This document shows positions 43,235 through 52,078 of a stretch of 64,000 bases of DNA, in pieces. Position 1 is the first letter of the stretch, and each line of letters opens with the position of its first letter. Where the stretch lies: contig CAMYVQ010000006.1 of NCBI GenBank assembly GCA_947302435.1, positions 1 through 64,000 on the forward strand, given 5' to 3'. A model generated the notes under the pieces. That model worked only from the letters and a program-made list of their open reading frames with translations. It made no database searches and was not told where the DNA came from. This DNA comes from an uncultured Prevotella sp. (GTDB lineage Bacteria > Bacteroidota > Bacteroidia > Bacteroidales > Bacteroidaceae). Made by a program: the position numbers and the translations under genes.

Positions 43235-44197
43235 ATGGAAAGATATTTTGCTGACCCCCTGCGCTACGACGGGGGTATGAAGTATGAGCGTTGTGGGCGC
43301 AGTGGCGTGCTGCTGCCGCAGGTGAGCTTAGGTTTTTGGCACAACTTCGGGGGCGTGGATCCCTACGACCGCTCGCGGGAGATTACCCATTATGCTTTCG
43401 ACCACGGCGTGACCCATTTCGATCTGGCCAACAACTACGGCCCTCCCTACGGTTCGGCTGAGGAGACCATGGGCCGGTTGATTGACGACGACTTCCGTCC
43501 CTATCGCGACGAGCTGTTCATCTCGACCAAGGCTGGTTACGACATGTGGCCTGGTCCCTATGGCAATTGGGGCTCGAGGAAGTATCTGATGGCCTCGCTC
43601 GACCAGTCGCTTCGTCGCATGCACTTGGATTATGTCGACCTCTTTTACAGCCATCGTTACGACCCCGAGACTCCATTGGAGGAGACGTTGCAGGCACTCG
43701 TCGACGTGGTGCGTGCCGGCAAGGCCCTCTATGTGGGTATCTCGCGCTGGCCGTTGGAAGCCACTCGCTTTGCCTTCCGCTATCTGAAGGAGCACGACGT
43801 GCCTTGTCTTATCTACCAGGGACGGCTGAACATGCTCGACCGCGAGCCGCAGGAGTCGGGCATTCTCAATCTCTGCCATGAGGAAGGTGTGGGGTTCATC
43901 TCCTTCTCGCCCTTGGCACAGGGTCTGCTCACCGACCGCTACTTGAACGGCATCCCACAGGATTCGCGCATGTCGAAGGGCAAGTTCCTCAAGGAGAGCA
44001 TGCTCACCCCCGAACTGTTGGGGCGGCTTCGTGCCTATAACGAGCAGGCCCAGGCGCGCGGTGAGACATTGGCCGAAATGGCGCTGGCCTGGATTCTGCA
44101 TCAGAAGGGTGTCACCTCCGTCCTCGTCGGTGCCAGTTCCACCGAACAGCTCGCGAAGAACCTGAAGTGCGTCGGTGCCCAGCCGTTCAGCGAATAG
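43235..44197 (+). CDS. aldo-keto reductase (L-glyceraldehyde 3-phosphate reductase-like)
   Basis: The ATG at 43235-43237 gives 320 residues. It has the barrel motifs of the YghZ/MgrA group: MKYERCGRSGVLLPQVSLGFWHNFGG, FDLANNYGPPYGSAEETMGR (catalytic Tyr region), ISTKAGYDMWPGPYGNWGS, DYVDLFYSHRYDPETPLEETL and VTSVLVGASSTEQLAKNL. NAD(P)H-dependent, cytoplasmic. A -7-like TATCTTTG is at 43206-43213. Confidence 0.9.
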   Translation: MERYFADPLRYDGGMKYERCGRSGVLLPQVSLGFWHNFGGVDPYDRSREITHYAFDHGVTHFDLANNYGPPYGSAEETMGRLIDDDFRPYRDELFISTKAGYDMWPGPYGNWGSRKYLMASLDQSLRRMHLDYVDLFYSHRYDPETPLEETLQALVDVVRAGKALYVGISRWPLEATRFAFRYLKEHDVPCLIYQGRLNMLDREPQESGILNLCHEEGVGFISFSPLAQGLLTDRYLNGIPQDSRMSKGKFLKESMLTPELLGRLRAYNEQAQARGETLAEMALAWILHQKGVTSVLVGASSTEQLAKNLKCVGAQPFSE

Positions 44198-44228
44198 TCA
44201 TAATATTTCGACTTACAGAGCTGTCGCC

Positions 44229-45353
44229 TTACATCATCTCGCGTTTGAACCAAATCTGGAAGAGGGGATCGGAAAGGAAAATTCCCTCTTCTGTTGTCTC
44301 AATGATTTCGCGGTCGGTGAGCGACTGCTTTAGCTTGGGCAGATTGGAACGGGTGCCCAGAGCAAAGCGTGAGGTGACTTCTTTCTTGCCGAAGTCGGTG
44401 TGATAGCCTTGGCAGATGGCACGGATGAGATTCAACTGATAGGCTGACAGTGAGGCTGTCATCTCGACAAACAGGGGAGAGGCTTGTGCCAATGTGGCTT
44501 CCATGCCTGCCTGGAAAGTCTCTTCGGTGACGACCTTCTCAGTCTGTGCGAAGATATTCCATGCCAACTGTTGCACGTATGCAGAATAGTTGTCAGCTGT
44601 TGTGGCGATTTTCTCGGCCAACTGTTCGCTGATTTGTTTTCCCGAAGTGGTGAAACGGTCAATGATGAAAGGCACCCATTTTTCAGTGGGAATCTTTTTG
44701 AGGAAAAACATGTCTCCGAACTGATAAAAGGGCATGTTGCGGCTATAAAAAAGTTGCGACATGAGGTGCTTCTTGGAACCGAAGAGACAATAGGAGGTGT
44801 GGCGGTGGTGCTGCCAGACACTGCGAATGCATTTCTGAACGGCAATCGAGTTGGGAATTTCGCCTAATTGTTGGAACTCATCAATGCAGACAACAATATC
44901 GTAGCCCTTTGACAAGGCGATACGTTCTGGTAGTTCCAGAATCTCTTCCGGGGTGTGGGTCTGAGGGGTAATGCCTAATGACAGGGAGAAGTCTGTATAA
45001 GGATCGGGGCTGTAAGAGATTCGTGGCGTGATGCTGACTAAGAACTGTCTGGCAGTCTCAATCATTTGTTCCATGCGTGTCGCAGTGGCTTGAATGATGG
45101 ATGAGGCGTATTTCTCATAGAAGTCGTATTCAGTTCTGCATTTGTAGATATCCATATAGACGATTTTCGTCTGCGATTCTTTCATCAGATTCTGTACTTT
45201 TCTTACAAGAGATGTCTTACCCATACGTCGGGGTGAAATGAGAATAGAGTTCACTCCATTCTCGAAGTTCAGCATCAGACGTTTGGTTTCTAACTCGCGA
45301 TCGGTAAAGTTCTCACCCTCTACCGACATTCCATATATAAACGGCTTGCTCAT
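44229..45353 (-). CDS. AAA ATPase (archaeal-type ATP-binding protein)
   Basis: The 374-residue protein is counted from MSKPFIYGMSVEGENF (45353); the frame opens nine codons earlier. Walker A is SPRRMGKTSLV and Walker B is DIVVCIDEFQQLGE, with the GSKKHLMSQLF sensor and a C-terminal winged-helix part (RAICQGYHTDFGKKEVTSRF, FLSDPLFQIWFKREM). This is the 'ATP-binding protein' family common in Prevotella and Bacteroides. Its role is unknown, and relatives are often solitary and appear mobile. Two inverted repeats sit just upstream. Confidence 0.85.
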   Translation of the reverse strand: MSKPFIYGMSVEGENFTDRELETKRLMLNFENGVNSILISPRRMGKTSLVRKVQNLMKESQTKIVYMDIYKCRTEYDFYEKYASSIIQATATRMEQMIETARQFLVSITPRISYSPDPYTDFSLSLGITPQTHTPEEILELPERIALSKGYDIVVCIDEFQQLGEIPNSIAVQKCIRSVWQHHRHTSYCLFGSKKHLMSQLFYSRNMPFYQFGDMFFLKKIPTEKWVPFIIDRFTTSGKQISEQLAEKIATTADNYSAYVQQLAWNIFAQTEKVVTEETFQAGMEATLAQASPLFVEMTASLSAYQLNLIRAICQGYHTDFGKKEVTSRFALGTRSNLPKLKQSLTDREIIETTEEGIFLSDPLFQIWFKREMM

Positions 45354-45400
45354 AAGGGGATTCGATATTGTCTGATGCAAAAGTATAAAAAAATAATAAT

Positions 45401-45433
45401 GTTCACAAGTGCATATAACACCACTTGGTGAAC
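45401..45433. repeat. inverted repeat 1 upstream of the AAA ATPase gene
   Basis: GTTCACAAGTG (45401-45411) faces CACCACTTGGTGAAC (45419-45433), pairing with one extra G in the right arm. The right arm is identical to 45509-45523, exactly 90 bp away. Confidence 0.7.
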
Positions 45434-45490
45434 ATTATATATTGTTAACTAAATTATTGATATTAAGATATATATAATAGATAATAGAAT

Positions 45491-45523
45491 GTTCACCAAC
45501 TGGTGTTACACCACTTGGTGAAC
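45491..45523. repeat. inverted repeat 2 upstream of the AAA ATPase gene
   Basis: GTTCACCAACTGGTG (45491-45505), spacer TTA, CACCACTTGGTGAAC (45509-45523): a 15-bp inverted repeat with one mismatch. It lies 16 bp past the stop of the DUF3108 gene and 138 bp before the ATPase start. Confidence 0.75.
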
Positions 45524-45538
45524 ATTTTGGTTCCGCTG

Positions 45539-46375
45539 CTATTTCACTCTTGAGGTGATGGGGTTGCGGATGCCTGTGTAGCTCTTCAGGAAGACCTTGG
45601 CGGAACCGAAGGAGAGGAAGAGGTCGAGGCGCACCGGAATGTGGTTGAGGTCGTCGGTGACGTAGAAGCGGATAATTTCGTTGTTCTTGTCGTCCTCATG
45701 CTCGATGAAAGAGAAAACCAGACAGCGGAATTTCTCTTTCGATCCATCAATCTTGAACGTCTCTTTGCCGCGGTATTTCAGCCAGGAGTTGGAGAGGTGC
45801 TTGGCATCGGTGATGGGCATGGGGATCACGTCGCCCACCTTCATCTTCGCTGCATCGAAATTGCGGGCACGCAGGAAGATGCTCATCATGTCGTAGACGC
45901 AGTCCTTGTATTCCTTGTCCAACCAGTGTACCTCGCCGTCGGCATCCACGCGGTGCATCCTGATGTGGCAGTTGTCGTTGGGATAGCTGTACCATAGCTC
46001 GTCAATGTAGTAGCGCTTGCCTTCGAGCGAGCCCTTGCGATGGTAGAGTGGGGCAAGGTTCTTGTCGCAGTAGCACAGTAGTGTGTCGCGCATCACGAAG
46101 ACACCGTCGAGCTTGTCGTTACCACGGGTGATGAGGCTGGTGCGATAGGCCTCTTGGCCTTTGTAAACAGACTTTACGGTCGACATGGAAGCCGAGCCTA
46201 CCTTCAGCCATACGAACTTCCAGTTGAAATAGAGATCGTAGGCGAGGAACTCGCCGCCTTGGAAGGCTTTGTTCTCTATGCCGCATTGGGCCTGTGAATC
46301 TGACGGGATAAGGGATAATGAACAAATGATCAATGCTATGCTGACTAACCAGTTTCCTTTGCTTGTCTTTTTCAT
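45539..46375 (-). CDS. DUF3108 domain-containing secreted protein
   Basis: The 278-residue protein has a signal peptide (WLVSIALIICSLSLIPSDSQA). The mature part, FQGGEFLAYDLYFNWKFVWLKVGSASMSTV, then YDMMSIFLRARNFDAAKMKVGDVIPMPI and IPVRLDLFLSFGSAKVFLKSYTG, is typical of DUF3108 in Bacteroidetes, a periplasmic beta-rich protein of unknown function. It is 28 bp downstream of the Ig-like lipoprotein gene, so the pair is probably an operon. Confidence 0.88.
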   Translation of the reverse strand: MKKTSKGNWLVSIALIICSLSLIPSDSQAQCGIENKAFQGGEFLAYDLYFNWKFVWLKVGSASMSTVKSVYKGQEAYRTSLITRGNDKLDGVFVMRDTLLCYCDKNLAPLYHRKGSLEGKRYYIDELWYSYPNDNCHIRMHRVDADGEVHWLDKEYKDCVYDMMSIFLRARNFDAAKMKVGDVIPMPITDAKHLSNSWLKYRGKETFKIDGSKEKFRCLVFSFIEHEDDKNNEIIRFYVTDDLNHIPVRLDLFLSFGSAKVFLKSYTGIRNPITSRVK

Positions 46376-46403
46376 TTTTGTCTATAGGTTTAAAACTTTA
46401 TCC

Positions 46404-48392
46404 TCACTCTTTAGGAATGTATGGCACCCCTTTCTCGGCTGCACGCTGGGCGTTGCGGTCGCGTAGCTTCTTCTCCTGGTCGGGCTTCTGCTTGGTGATG
46501 GCACTCGGTTTCTGGCGGTAGCGGGGACGTTCGGTCAGGTTCCATGTACGGGTGACATCCCACTTTGCCTTGCATTCTATTTCCTCATGGTAGTAGTACA
46601 CGGGTTCTGGCTGGCGGTCGGCATCATAGTCGCCTGTGTCCCATTTGCCGTTCTTGTTCCAGTCGATGTAGGCACGCAGGTAGTATTTCTTCGGTGCCAC
46701 ATAGTAGAACTCGGCAGTGCCGTCCTCGACCTTTACCTCGCGCACGAACTTGTCGCCGTCCAGCATTTGCACAATGATGTCGCCGCTGTCGGGCATGCTT
46801 GTGATATTAACCATGAGCGTGCTGAAGTCGTCTTCTGTCCTGATTTTGATGCCTTGCTTAATCGGCTTCGACACTTCGCCGTAGATGCTTCGGAAGGCTG
46901 CGGAGTCGATTTCCAGACTGTATTCGATGCCGGGTCGCCACTCGGCCTTGATGATGTAAGTGAGCGGTGATACCTGTTCAAAGAGATGGGGCGCATTGTA
47001 CCAGACAGAGTCGATCATGGAATAGAGGTGGATGCTGTCCTCAAGACAGGAGTCGAGCGGGACGGGCATTTCCAAATAGACATTGGAGAGGGGGGAGAGC
47101 TGTCCGCTGGTACTGAGTTTTACGTTCAGATACTTCTTGGGCATGATGCTGTCGTAGCGTTCGCCGCGTTTCTTTCTCTTCTCCTGTTCCTTCTGCCATT
47201 TCTCGAAGGCTTTCTCTTTTTCCTTCAGTCGCTTGGCGTATGGCATCTTGGGCAATGCTTCGATGGTGTCTATCTTCTCAGTGAGCAAGCCCGTGGTGTC
47301 GGTGGCCATGTAGGTGGCTTCAATCCGTAGCGTGTCTTGATTGACCAATGCCGTGTCGCGCAGCCAATAGTAGATGGTGTCGAGCTTTTCAGACGCCTCA
47401 ATGAAAAAGGCATTGTCGGCATCGAAGTTCAGTCCGCGGAGACGGGGCAGCGTGTCACTTCCATAGCTGAAGAATAGTCCGATTTTCTCAGGATCCTTTC
47501 TTTCCGTTTTAATCAGGTAACGGTCGGTCTGTGGTACTTGGAAGCTGAGGAGTGTCACGTCATCGGGTAGGAAATGGGTATAGGGGACGCGGTTGATGGA
47601 ACTGATGCGCAGCGAGTCCATCCAAACGGTGTCTTGCCGGATGTCGGGCATCGAAGAGGGGGTCACGATGTCGTGTGTGAAAGCAATATCCTCGCTCTTC
47701 TGTCCGTAGACGAAATCGCCGTCGGCATCCTTCAGGGCAAAGATGCGGTAGTTGCCCATTGCCACGCCCTTGATAGTAAAGCGCCCACTGCCGTTTGTGC
47801 GCGAGACACGTATCATGGGTGTTTTATGGAAGGTCGAGTCCACGCAAGTACTATCGTCATAGAGTCCCACCATCATGCCCTTGACGGGTTCCAGGTTCTC
47901 GGCATTCAGCACATAGCCCGACACTTGGAACGTGTCGATCTGCGTGCCAGTAGAGAACGAGAAGGTGTAGTTGCCCATCGGGTTGCCCTCGTTGTTGTCG
48001 GTAATCGCATCGCTGAAGTCGATGGTGTAGGTGGTGTTCTCCTTCAGCGAGTCGAGCAGGTCGACGACGATGCGCTTGCCAGTGGCTTTGATTTCAGGCA
48101 TCTCTAACTGTGGAGGCGAAACGATAACCTTGTTTTGGGCATCCTCAATCTTGATGAACTCGTTGAAATTAATGACGACACGTTTGGTCTTGACATTCGT
48201 TCCCATATCGTTTGGGCTCGAATGAATCACCCTCGGCGGCGTGTCGTCGTACCATCCACCGTCAGGACTGCCCATGCGAGCGCAGGAGGAAAGGAGGAGT
48301 AAAAGAAAGACCCACCCCCAGCCCCTCCCTGTATGGAGGGGAGTGGATAGTTTTGCTATCAGTCTTGCAATATGCTTTTTTACAATATACAT
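46404..48392 (-). CDS. Ig-like (SbsA-type) lipoprotein
   Basis: The 662-residue protein has the lipobox LLLLLSSC (Cys about 37) followed by DGGWYDDTPPRVIHSSPNDMGTNVKTKRVVINFNEFIKIED, the bacterial Ig-like domain of SbsA type. A carboxypeptidase-like beta domain follows (VSGYVLNAENLEPVKGMMVGLYDDSTC). The end has a charged stretch (KKLRDRNAQRAAEKGVPYIPKE). It is widespread in Bacteroidetes, with function unknown. The residues before the lipobox, LSTPLHTGRGWGWVF, are encoded by a GC-rich repeat of REP type rather than by ordinary signal-peptide sequence. Confidence 0.85.
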   Translation of the reverse strand: MYIVKKHIARLIAKLSTPLHTGRGWGWVFLLLLLSSCARMGSPDGGWYDDTPPRVIHSSPNDMGTNVKTKRVVINFNEFIKIEDAQNKVIVSPPQLEMPEIKATGKRIVVDLLDSLKENTTYTIDFSDAITDNNEGNPMGNYTFSFSTGTQIDTFQVSGYVLNAENLEPVKGMMVGLYDDSTCVDSTFHKTPMIRVSRTNGSGRFTIKGVAMGNYRIFALKDADGDFVYGQKSEDIAFTHDIVTPSSMPDIRQDTVWMDSLRISSINRVPYTHFLPDDVTLLSFQVPQTDRYLIKTERKDPEKIGLFFSYGSDTLPRLRGLNFDADNAFFIEASEKLDTIYYWLRDTALVNQDTLRIEATYMATDTTGLLTEKIDTIEALPKMPYAKRLKEKEKAFEKWQKEQEKRKKRGERYDSIMPKKYLNVKLSTSGQLSPLSNVYLEMPVPLDSCLEDSIHLYSMIDSVWYNAPHLFEQVSPLTYIIKAEWRPGIEYSLEIDSAAFRSIYGEVSKPIKQGIKIRTEDDFSTLMVNITSMPDSGDIIVQMLDGDKFVREVKVEDGTAEFYYVAPKKYYLRAYIDWNKNGKWDTGDYDADRQPEPVYYYHEEIECKAKWDVTRTWNLTERPRYRQKPSAITKQKPDQEKKLRDRNAQRAAEKGVPYIPKE
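48309..48341. repeat. GC-rich REP-like element, copy A, inside the lipoprotein signal region
   Basis: GACCCACCCCCAGCCCCTCC followed by CTGTATGGAGGGG. It is an inverted copy, with small differences, of 48425-48458. It contains a short internal palindrome (CCCCTCC / GGAGGGG). Confidence 0.75.
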
Positions 48393-48424
48393 TTCAACGG
48401 ATTTTCAAACGGAAAGACTGTCTG

Positions 48425-48458
48425 CCCCCTCCATACAGGGAGGGGCTTGGGGAGGGTC
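48425..48458. repeat. GC-rich REP-like element, copy B
   Basis: CCCCCTCCATACAGGGAGGG followed by GCTTGGGGAGGGTC, the inverted counterpart of 48309-48341. It lies between the GH3-family gene stop (48459) and the lipoprotein start (48392) and may act as a terminator hairpin with copy A. Confidence 0.75.
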
Positions 48459-49958
48459 TTACATTTTTAATAGTTGCTCAATGATCTTCCTGTCGTTGCT
48501 GAGTCGGGGCACCTTGTGCTGGCCACCCAACTTGCCATGAGCCTTCAGCCAGTCGTTGAACAGGTTGGGACGGGCCTCGATGATTTCCAATGGCTGCAGG
48601 GTGATGTCCTTGTAACGTTTGGCCTCATAGTCGCTGTTCACCTCCTGTAGTTTGCGGTCGAGGATGGCAGCAAACTCGCTAAGGTCGGCAGGTGCCTTGG
48701 TAAACTCAATGACCCACTGATGGCGACACTTGGCATTGTCGTCCATGAACACGGGGGCGGCGGTGTACTCACTCACCACGGCTCCCGTCTTCTGGCAGGC
48801 GTATGCCAGTCCCTGTTCGGCATTGTCGACAATAAGCTCCTCGCCAAAAGCATTGATGAAGCTCTTGGTGCGACCGGAGATGACAAACTTATAGGGATTG
48901 GTTGAAGTGAAGCGAATGGTGTCGCCAATCATGTAACGCCACAGTCCGCAGGAAGTGGAGATGACCATGGCATAGTTCTTGCCCGTCTCTACAGCCCAGA
49001 GGGGAACTGGTAAGCCCCCTAAGTTGGCACTATCCATTGGAATGAACTCATAGAACACGTCGTAGTCGAGCATGAGCAGCATCGACTTGTCGTTGGGATC
49101 GTCCTGAATGCCGAAGAAGCCCTCGCTGGCGTTGTAGGTCTCCATGTAGTGCATCTTCGGACTGGTGATGAGCTTCTCGTATTGCTCACGATAGGGGGTG
49201 AAGGCTACGCCTCCGTGGAAGAAAACCTCCAAGTTGGGCCATACCTCTTCTAAATGTTCTTTGCCCGAAAGCTCCATGACGCGGTCGAGCACCGAGAGCA
49301 TCCATGAGGGCACACCGCTCAGGTTGGTCACGTTCTTTGTCATGGCCTCGCGGGCGATACGGTCGCGCTTCACTTCAAAGTCGCTCAACAAGGCCGTCTT
49401 CTTCGACGGCACGCGAACGAGATTGACCACGGGGTTGATATTTTCGATGAGGATGGCACTCAGGTCGCCCACCAACGAGCCTGGCAGGTTGTAGTTGGGC
49501 GCATGGCTGCCGCCAAGAATCAGTCCGCGTCCGTCGAACATGCGGCTCTGCGGATTGTTGCGCAGGTAGAGGGCCACCACATCGGCACCCCCTTTATAGT
49601 GCAGATGCTTCAGACCGTCGGGCGAAACGGGGATGAACTTCGATTTGTCGTTGGTCGTACCGCTGGACTTGGCGTACCACTTCACACGCCCCGGCCAAAG
49701 CACGTCGGTTTCGCCATGTCGCATGCGGTCGATGTCGTTCTTCACTTCCTCGTAAGTGGTGACAGGGGTGCTTCTGACAAAATCCTCATAGCTCTTGGCT
49801 GCACCGAAAAGGTGGTTGCGGCCATATTCAGTGTCTTTTGCCTGTTCCAGCAGATGGCGGAGCACATCGCGTTGAAGGGTCTCTCCTTCCGTCTGGTGGC
49901 GTTCCAGTTCTTTCCAACGCTTTTGGAAGAATATTCTTGCAATATTTGTAAGGCTCAT
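48459..49958 (-). CDS. GH3 auxin-responsive-promoter family protein (acyl-adenylase-like)
   Basis: The 499-residue protein has YAKSSGTTNDKSKFIPVS (the ATP-binding P-loop-like motif of the ANL/GH3 fold), SGVPSWMLSVLDRVME, METYNASEGFFGIQDD and LWRYMIGDTIRFTS, and a C-terminal lobe with SGRTKSFINAFGEELIV. In plants GH3 enzymes join amino acids to hormones. Bacterial members are common in Bacteroidetes and their substrates are unknown. It is the full length of the bacterial family. Confidence 0.9.
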   Translation of the reverse strand: MSLTNIARIFFQKRWKELERHQTEGETLQRDVLRHLLEQAKDTEYGRNHLFGAAKSYEDFVRSTPVTTYEEVKNDIDRMRHGETDVLWPGRVKWYAKSSGTTNDKSKFIPVSPDGLKHLHYKGGADVVALYLRNNPQSRMFDGRGLILGGSHAPNYNLPGSLVGDLSAILIENINPVVNLVRVPSKKTALLSDFEVKRDRIAREAMTKNVTNLSGVPSWMLSVLDRVMELSGKEHLEEVWPNLEVFFHGGVAFTPYREQYEKLITSPKMHYMETYNASEGFFGIQDDPNDKSMLLMLDYDVFYEFIPMDSANLGGLPVPLWAVETGKNYAMVISTSCGLWRYMIGDTIRFTSTNPYKFVISGRTKSFINAFGEELIVDNAEQGLAYACQKTGAVVSEYTAAPVFMDDNAKCRHQWVIEFTKAPADLSEFAAILDRKLQEVNSDYEAKRYKDITLQPLEIIEARPNLFNDWLKAHGKLGGQHKVPRLSNDRKIIEQLLKM

Positions 49959-50044
49959 CGATTCTTATTCGTATAAAATTGTGTGCAAAATTATACAAAT
50001 CTCCCGTAAATGCTGTGCATTTTACTTTTTTTAATGGTCTGTGG

Positions 50045-50731
50045 TCAGTCTTTTAGAGAATATGTTACAGTGGTCACCACGCGCAGTTTCTTGATGTAGG
50101 GCGTGTTCTGGTCACGGTTGTCAATCTCAAACTGTCCCTGTCCCGCCGTCTGTATTTTGCCTAACTCAGACTGACTGGCTTTCGCAAACTGGTCGGCTGT
50201 CTTTTGGGCGTTCTTGATGGCTTCTTCCATCATTTCGGGTTTCATCTGCTGGAACGACACATATTCGTATTGTGGGTTGCTGCCTTCGATAGCCACGCCC
50301 TGTTTCAGCAATTCGGCCTGTTGGAAGATGGCCTTGTTGACCAGGTCTACTTTCTTTGTGCTCACCGTCAGGGTGGTGTTCACAATGTAGCGGAAGTTCT
50401 TGCGGTTGTCGCTCCACTGGTTCGACTCCAGGTCATTCACTGTTGGAGGATTCACCGTGATCTCCTCTTCCTCAATACCGTTCTGTTTCAGGAAGGTCTT
50501 GATAATTCCTGTTTTCTGGTTGATGTTCTCATAGAGTGTGGGCAGGTCGTTGCCCATCTCGTTAGTTGAGAGGCTCCATGTCACTTGGTCTGCTTTCACT
50601 TCGCGTTCCGACAGTCCTTTCACTGTCACTTTGCGGTCTTTGTTCGAGAAATTGTCGATGCCGCTTTTCACACTCCATCCTAATAGAGCCATGCCGATGG
50701 CTAAGATGATGGCTTCTGGTATTCTGTTCAT
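50045..50731 (-). CDS. SIMPL domain-containing protein
   Basis: The 228-residue protein has one N-terminal membrane helix ([19 protein letters not shown]) and then [21 protein letters not shown], which is the SIMPL/DUF541 start. After it come [19 protein letters not shown], and a conserved end VVTTVTYSL. It is exported or periplasmic. BP26-like relatives form channel-shaped assemblies. It stands alone between the GH3-family gene and the starch locus. Confidence 0.88.
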   Translation of the reverse strand: MNRIPEAIILAIGMALLGWSVKSGIDNFSNKDRKVTVKGLSEREVKADQVTWSLSTNEMGNDLPTLYENINQKTGIIKTFLKQNGIEEEEITVNPPTVNDLESNQWSDNRKNFRYIVNTTLTVSTKKVDLVNKAIFQQAELLKQGVAIEGSNPQYEYVSFQQMKPEMMEEAIKNAQKTADQFAKASQSELGKIQTAGQGQFEIDNRDQNTPYIKKLRVVTTVTYSLKD

Positions 50732-50768
50732 CGCTTAATAATATGAAAAAGTTGTCTTTTATACATGA

Positions 50769-50807
50769 TGAACCCCAAAAGTCACATGAAGAAACTTTTG
50801 GGGTTCA
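50769..50807. terminator. terminator after the starch-locus repeat protein
   Basis: TGAACCCCAAAAGT (50769-50782) and ACTTTTGGGGTTCA (50794-50807) pair perfectly. It lies between the last gene of the starch locus and the divergent SIMPL gene. Confidence 0.75.
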
Positions 50808-50852
50808 CTTCATAGCTGGAATATTCCCATCTATGTATGCTTTAAAGCTGGC

Positions 50853-52028
50853 TTACTTCACCACAATCTTCTTGCTGTTCTCGATGGCGATGCCGCGGAA
50901 GTTTTTGTTGACACGCTGGCCAGCGAGGTTGTAGATAACGGTGTTCTTGCTGTTCATAGCTTTCAGCGTGCTGACTCCTGCAGGATCAGAAGGTTCTGCG
51001 AAGGCTTCAAGAGTCTTGGTCTCGGTCAGGAAGATGAAAGTAATGTCATAGAGTCCCTCTTCCTGTTCAATGTCCAGCTGGAATACCTGGTTGTTAGAAC
51101 CACCGTCCATACCGTATGATTCTGTCCAAGCATGATTGGCAGCAACTTTGTATTCATACTCAGTCATGGGCAACAAGGCAACACTCTTCTTTACAAGAGT
51201 GTATTCACCTTCAGCAGTTTTAATCATGTCATTCTCAGTTGCCGTGGGATCCCAGCTAACTCCACAGAGAGCCTCTACACCACAGATGGTCCAAGTCTTT
51301 TCACCGAACTCGTAATCACCGGTCTTAGTAGTGGAAACGGCAATTGTCTGTTCCTCGGAATTGAATGTGATTTCAACGGTGTACAGGCCAGGGACGGTTA
51401 CCATGATTTCGTAGTTGTCAGAGGTCTGTCCACCAGCTGCGCCACCGTATGCTTCAGCCCATTCGTGGTTTGCACATACCTTGAATCCGTAAGGTGTGTC
51501 CTTGTCAAGAGGAACATTTGTCTTGGTCCACTTGAAGATTACATTGTCTTCAGAATTCATGTCATTTTCAGTTGCAGCAGGATCCCAACTGGCTCCGCAG
51601 AGTTCAGGAACACCAGCAACTGTCCATGTCTGATCTCCCGTGTCAGGCTTCACATACTCACCTGTCTTTGTGGCTTCAGCGATAAGCTCAGAATCTGAAT
51701 TGTTCTCTGTATCATAGGTGAAAGTGAAAGTTACTTTGTAAGCTGCATTTTCATCAATGACAAGTTTGGCATTGCCTTCGCCTGATCCATAAGACTCGTC
51801 CCATGCATGATTCTTGGCAACTTTGTACTCGTACTCACCAGCTTTCAGCATGACATTCTCTTTCACCAATGTGAAGACATTGTTGTTCCCTGTCATGTCG
51901 TTAGCGGTGTCTGTAGGATCCCAGTTCGTACCACAAAGAGCCTTCACACCAACGATAGTCCATGTGTCTTGAGCCTGCATGCCAAGTGTGGCAGCAAGCA
52001 TTACGATAAGCGTAAAAATTTTTTTCAT
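50853..52028 (-). CDS. secreted protein with three starch-binding-like repeats and T9SS-like tail
   Basis: The 391-residue protein has a signal peptide (IFTLIVMLAATLGMQA) and three tandem repeats of about 105 residues. Each opens with TW.I.GV..LCG..WDP..T.NDM and has a KVxxNHxWxESYG-type core (YKVAKNHAWDESYG, FKVCANHEWAEAYG, YKVAANHAWTESYG). The same NHAWD core occurs in the SusF protein here, and SusE/F and pullulanase X25-type modules bind starch. It ends with a T9SS-type tail (YNLAGQRVNKNFRGIAIENSKKIVVK). It has no catalytic domain and lies 50 bp behind the second amylase, so the two are probably co-transcribed. Likely a surface starch-binding protein. Confidence 0.75.
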   Translation of the reverse strand: MKKIFTLIVMLAATLGMQAQDTWTIVGVKALCGTNWDPTDTANDMTGNNNVFTLVKENVMLKAGEYEYKVAKNHAWDESYGSGEGNAKLVIDENAAYKVTFTFTYDTENNSDSELIAEATKTGEYVKPDTGDQTWTVAGVPELCGASWDPAATENDMNSEDNVIFKWTKTNVPLDKDTPYGFKVCANHEWAEAYGGAAGGQTSDNYEIMVTVPGLYTVEITFNSEEQTIAVSTTKTGDYEFGEKTWTICGVEALCGVSWDPTATENDMIKTAEGEYTLVKKSVALLPMTEYEYKVAANHAWTESYGMDGGSNNQVFQLDIEQEEGLYDITFIFLTETKTLEAFAEPSDPAGVSTLKAMNSKNTVIYNLAGQRVNKNFRGIAIENSKKIVVK

Positions 52029-52078
52029 AATTGAACGTTTTTTTTTATTAAATGTTAGTAATATGGTGTAATAAATAT

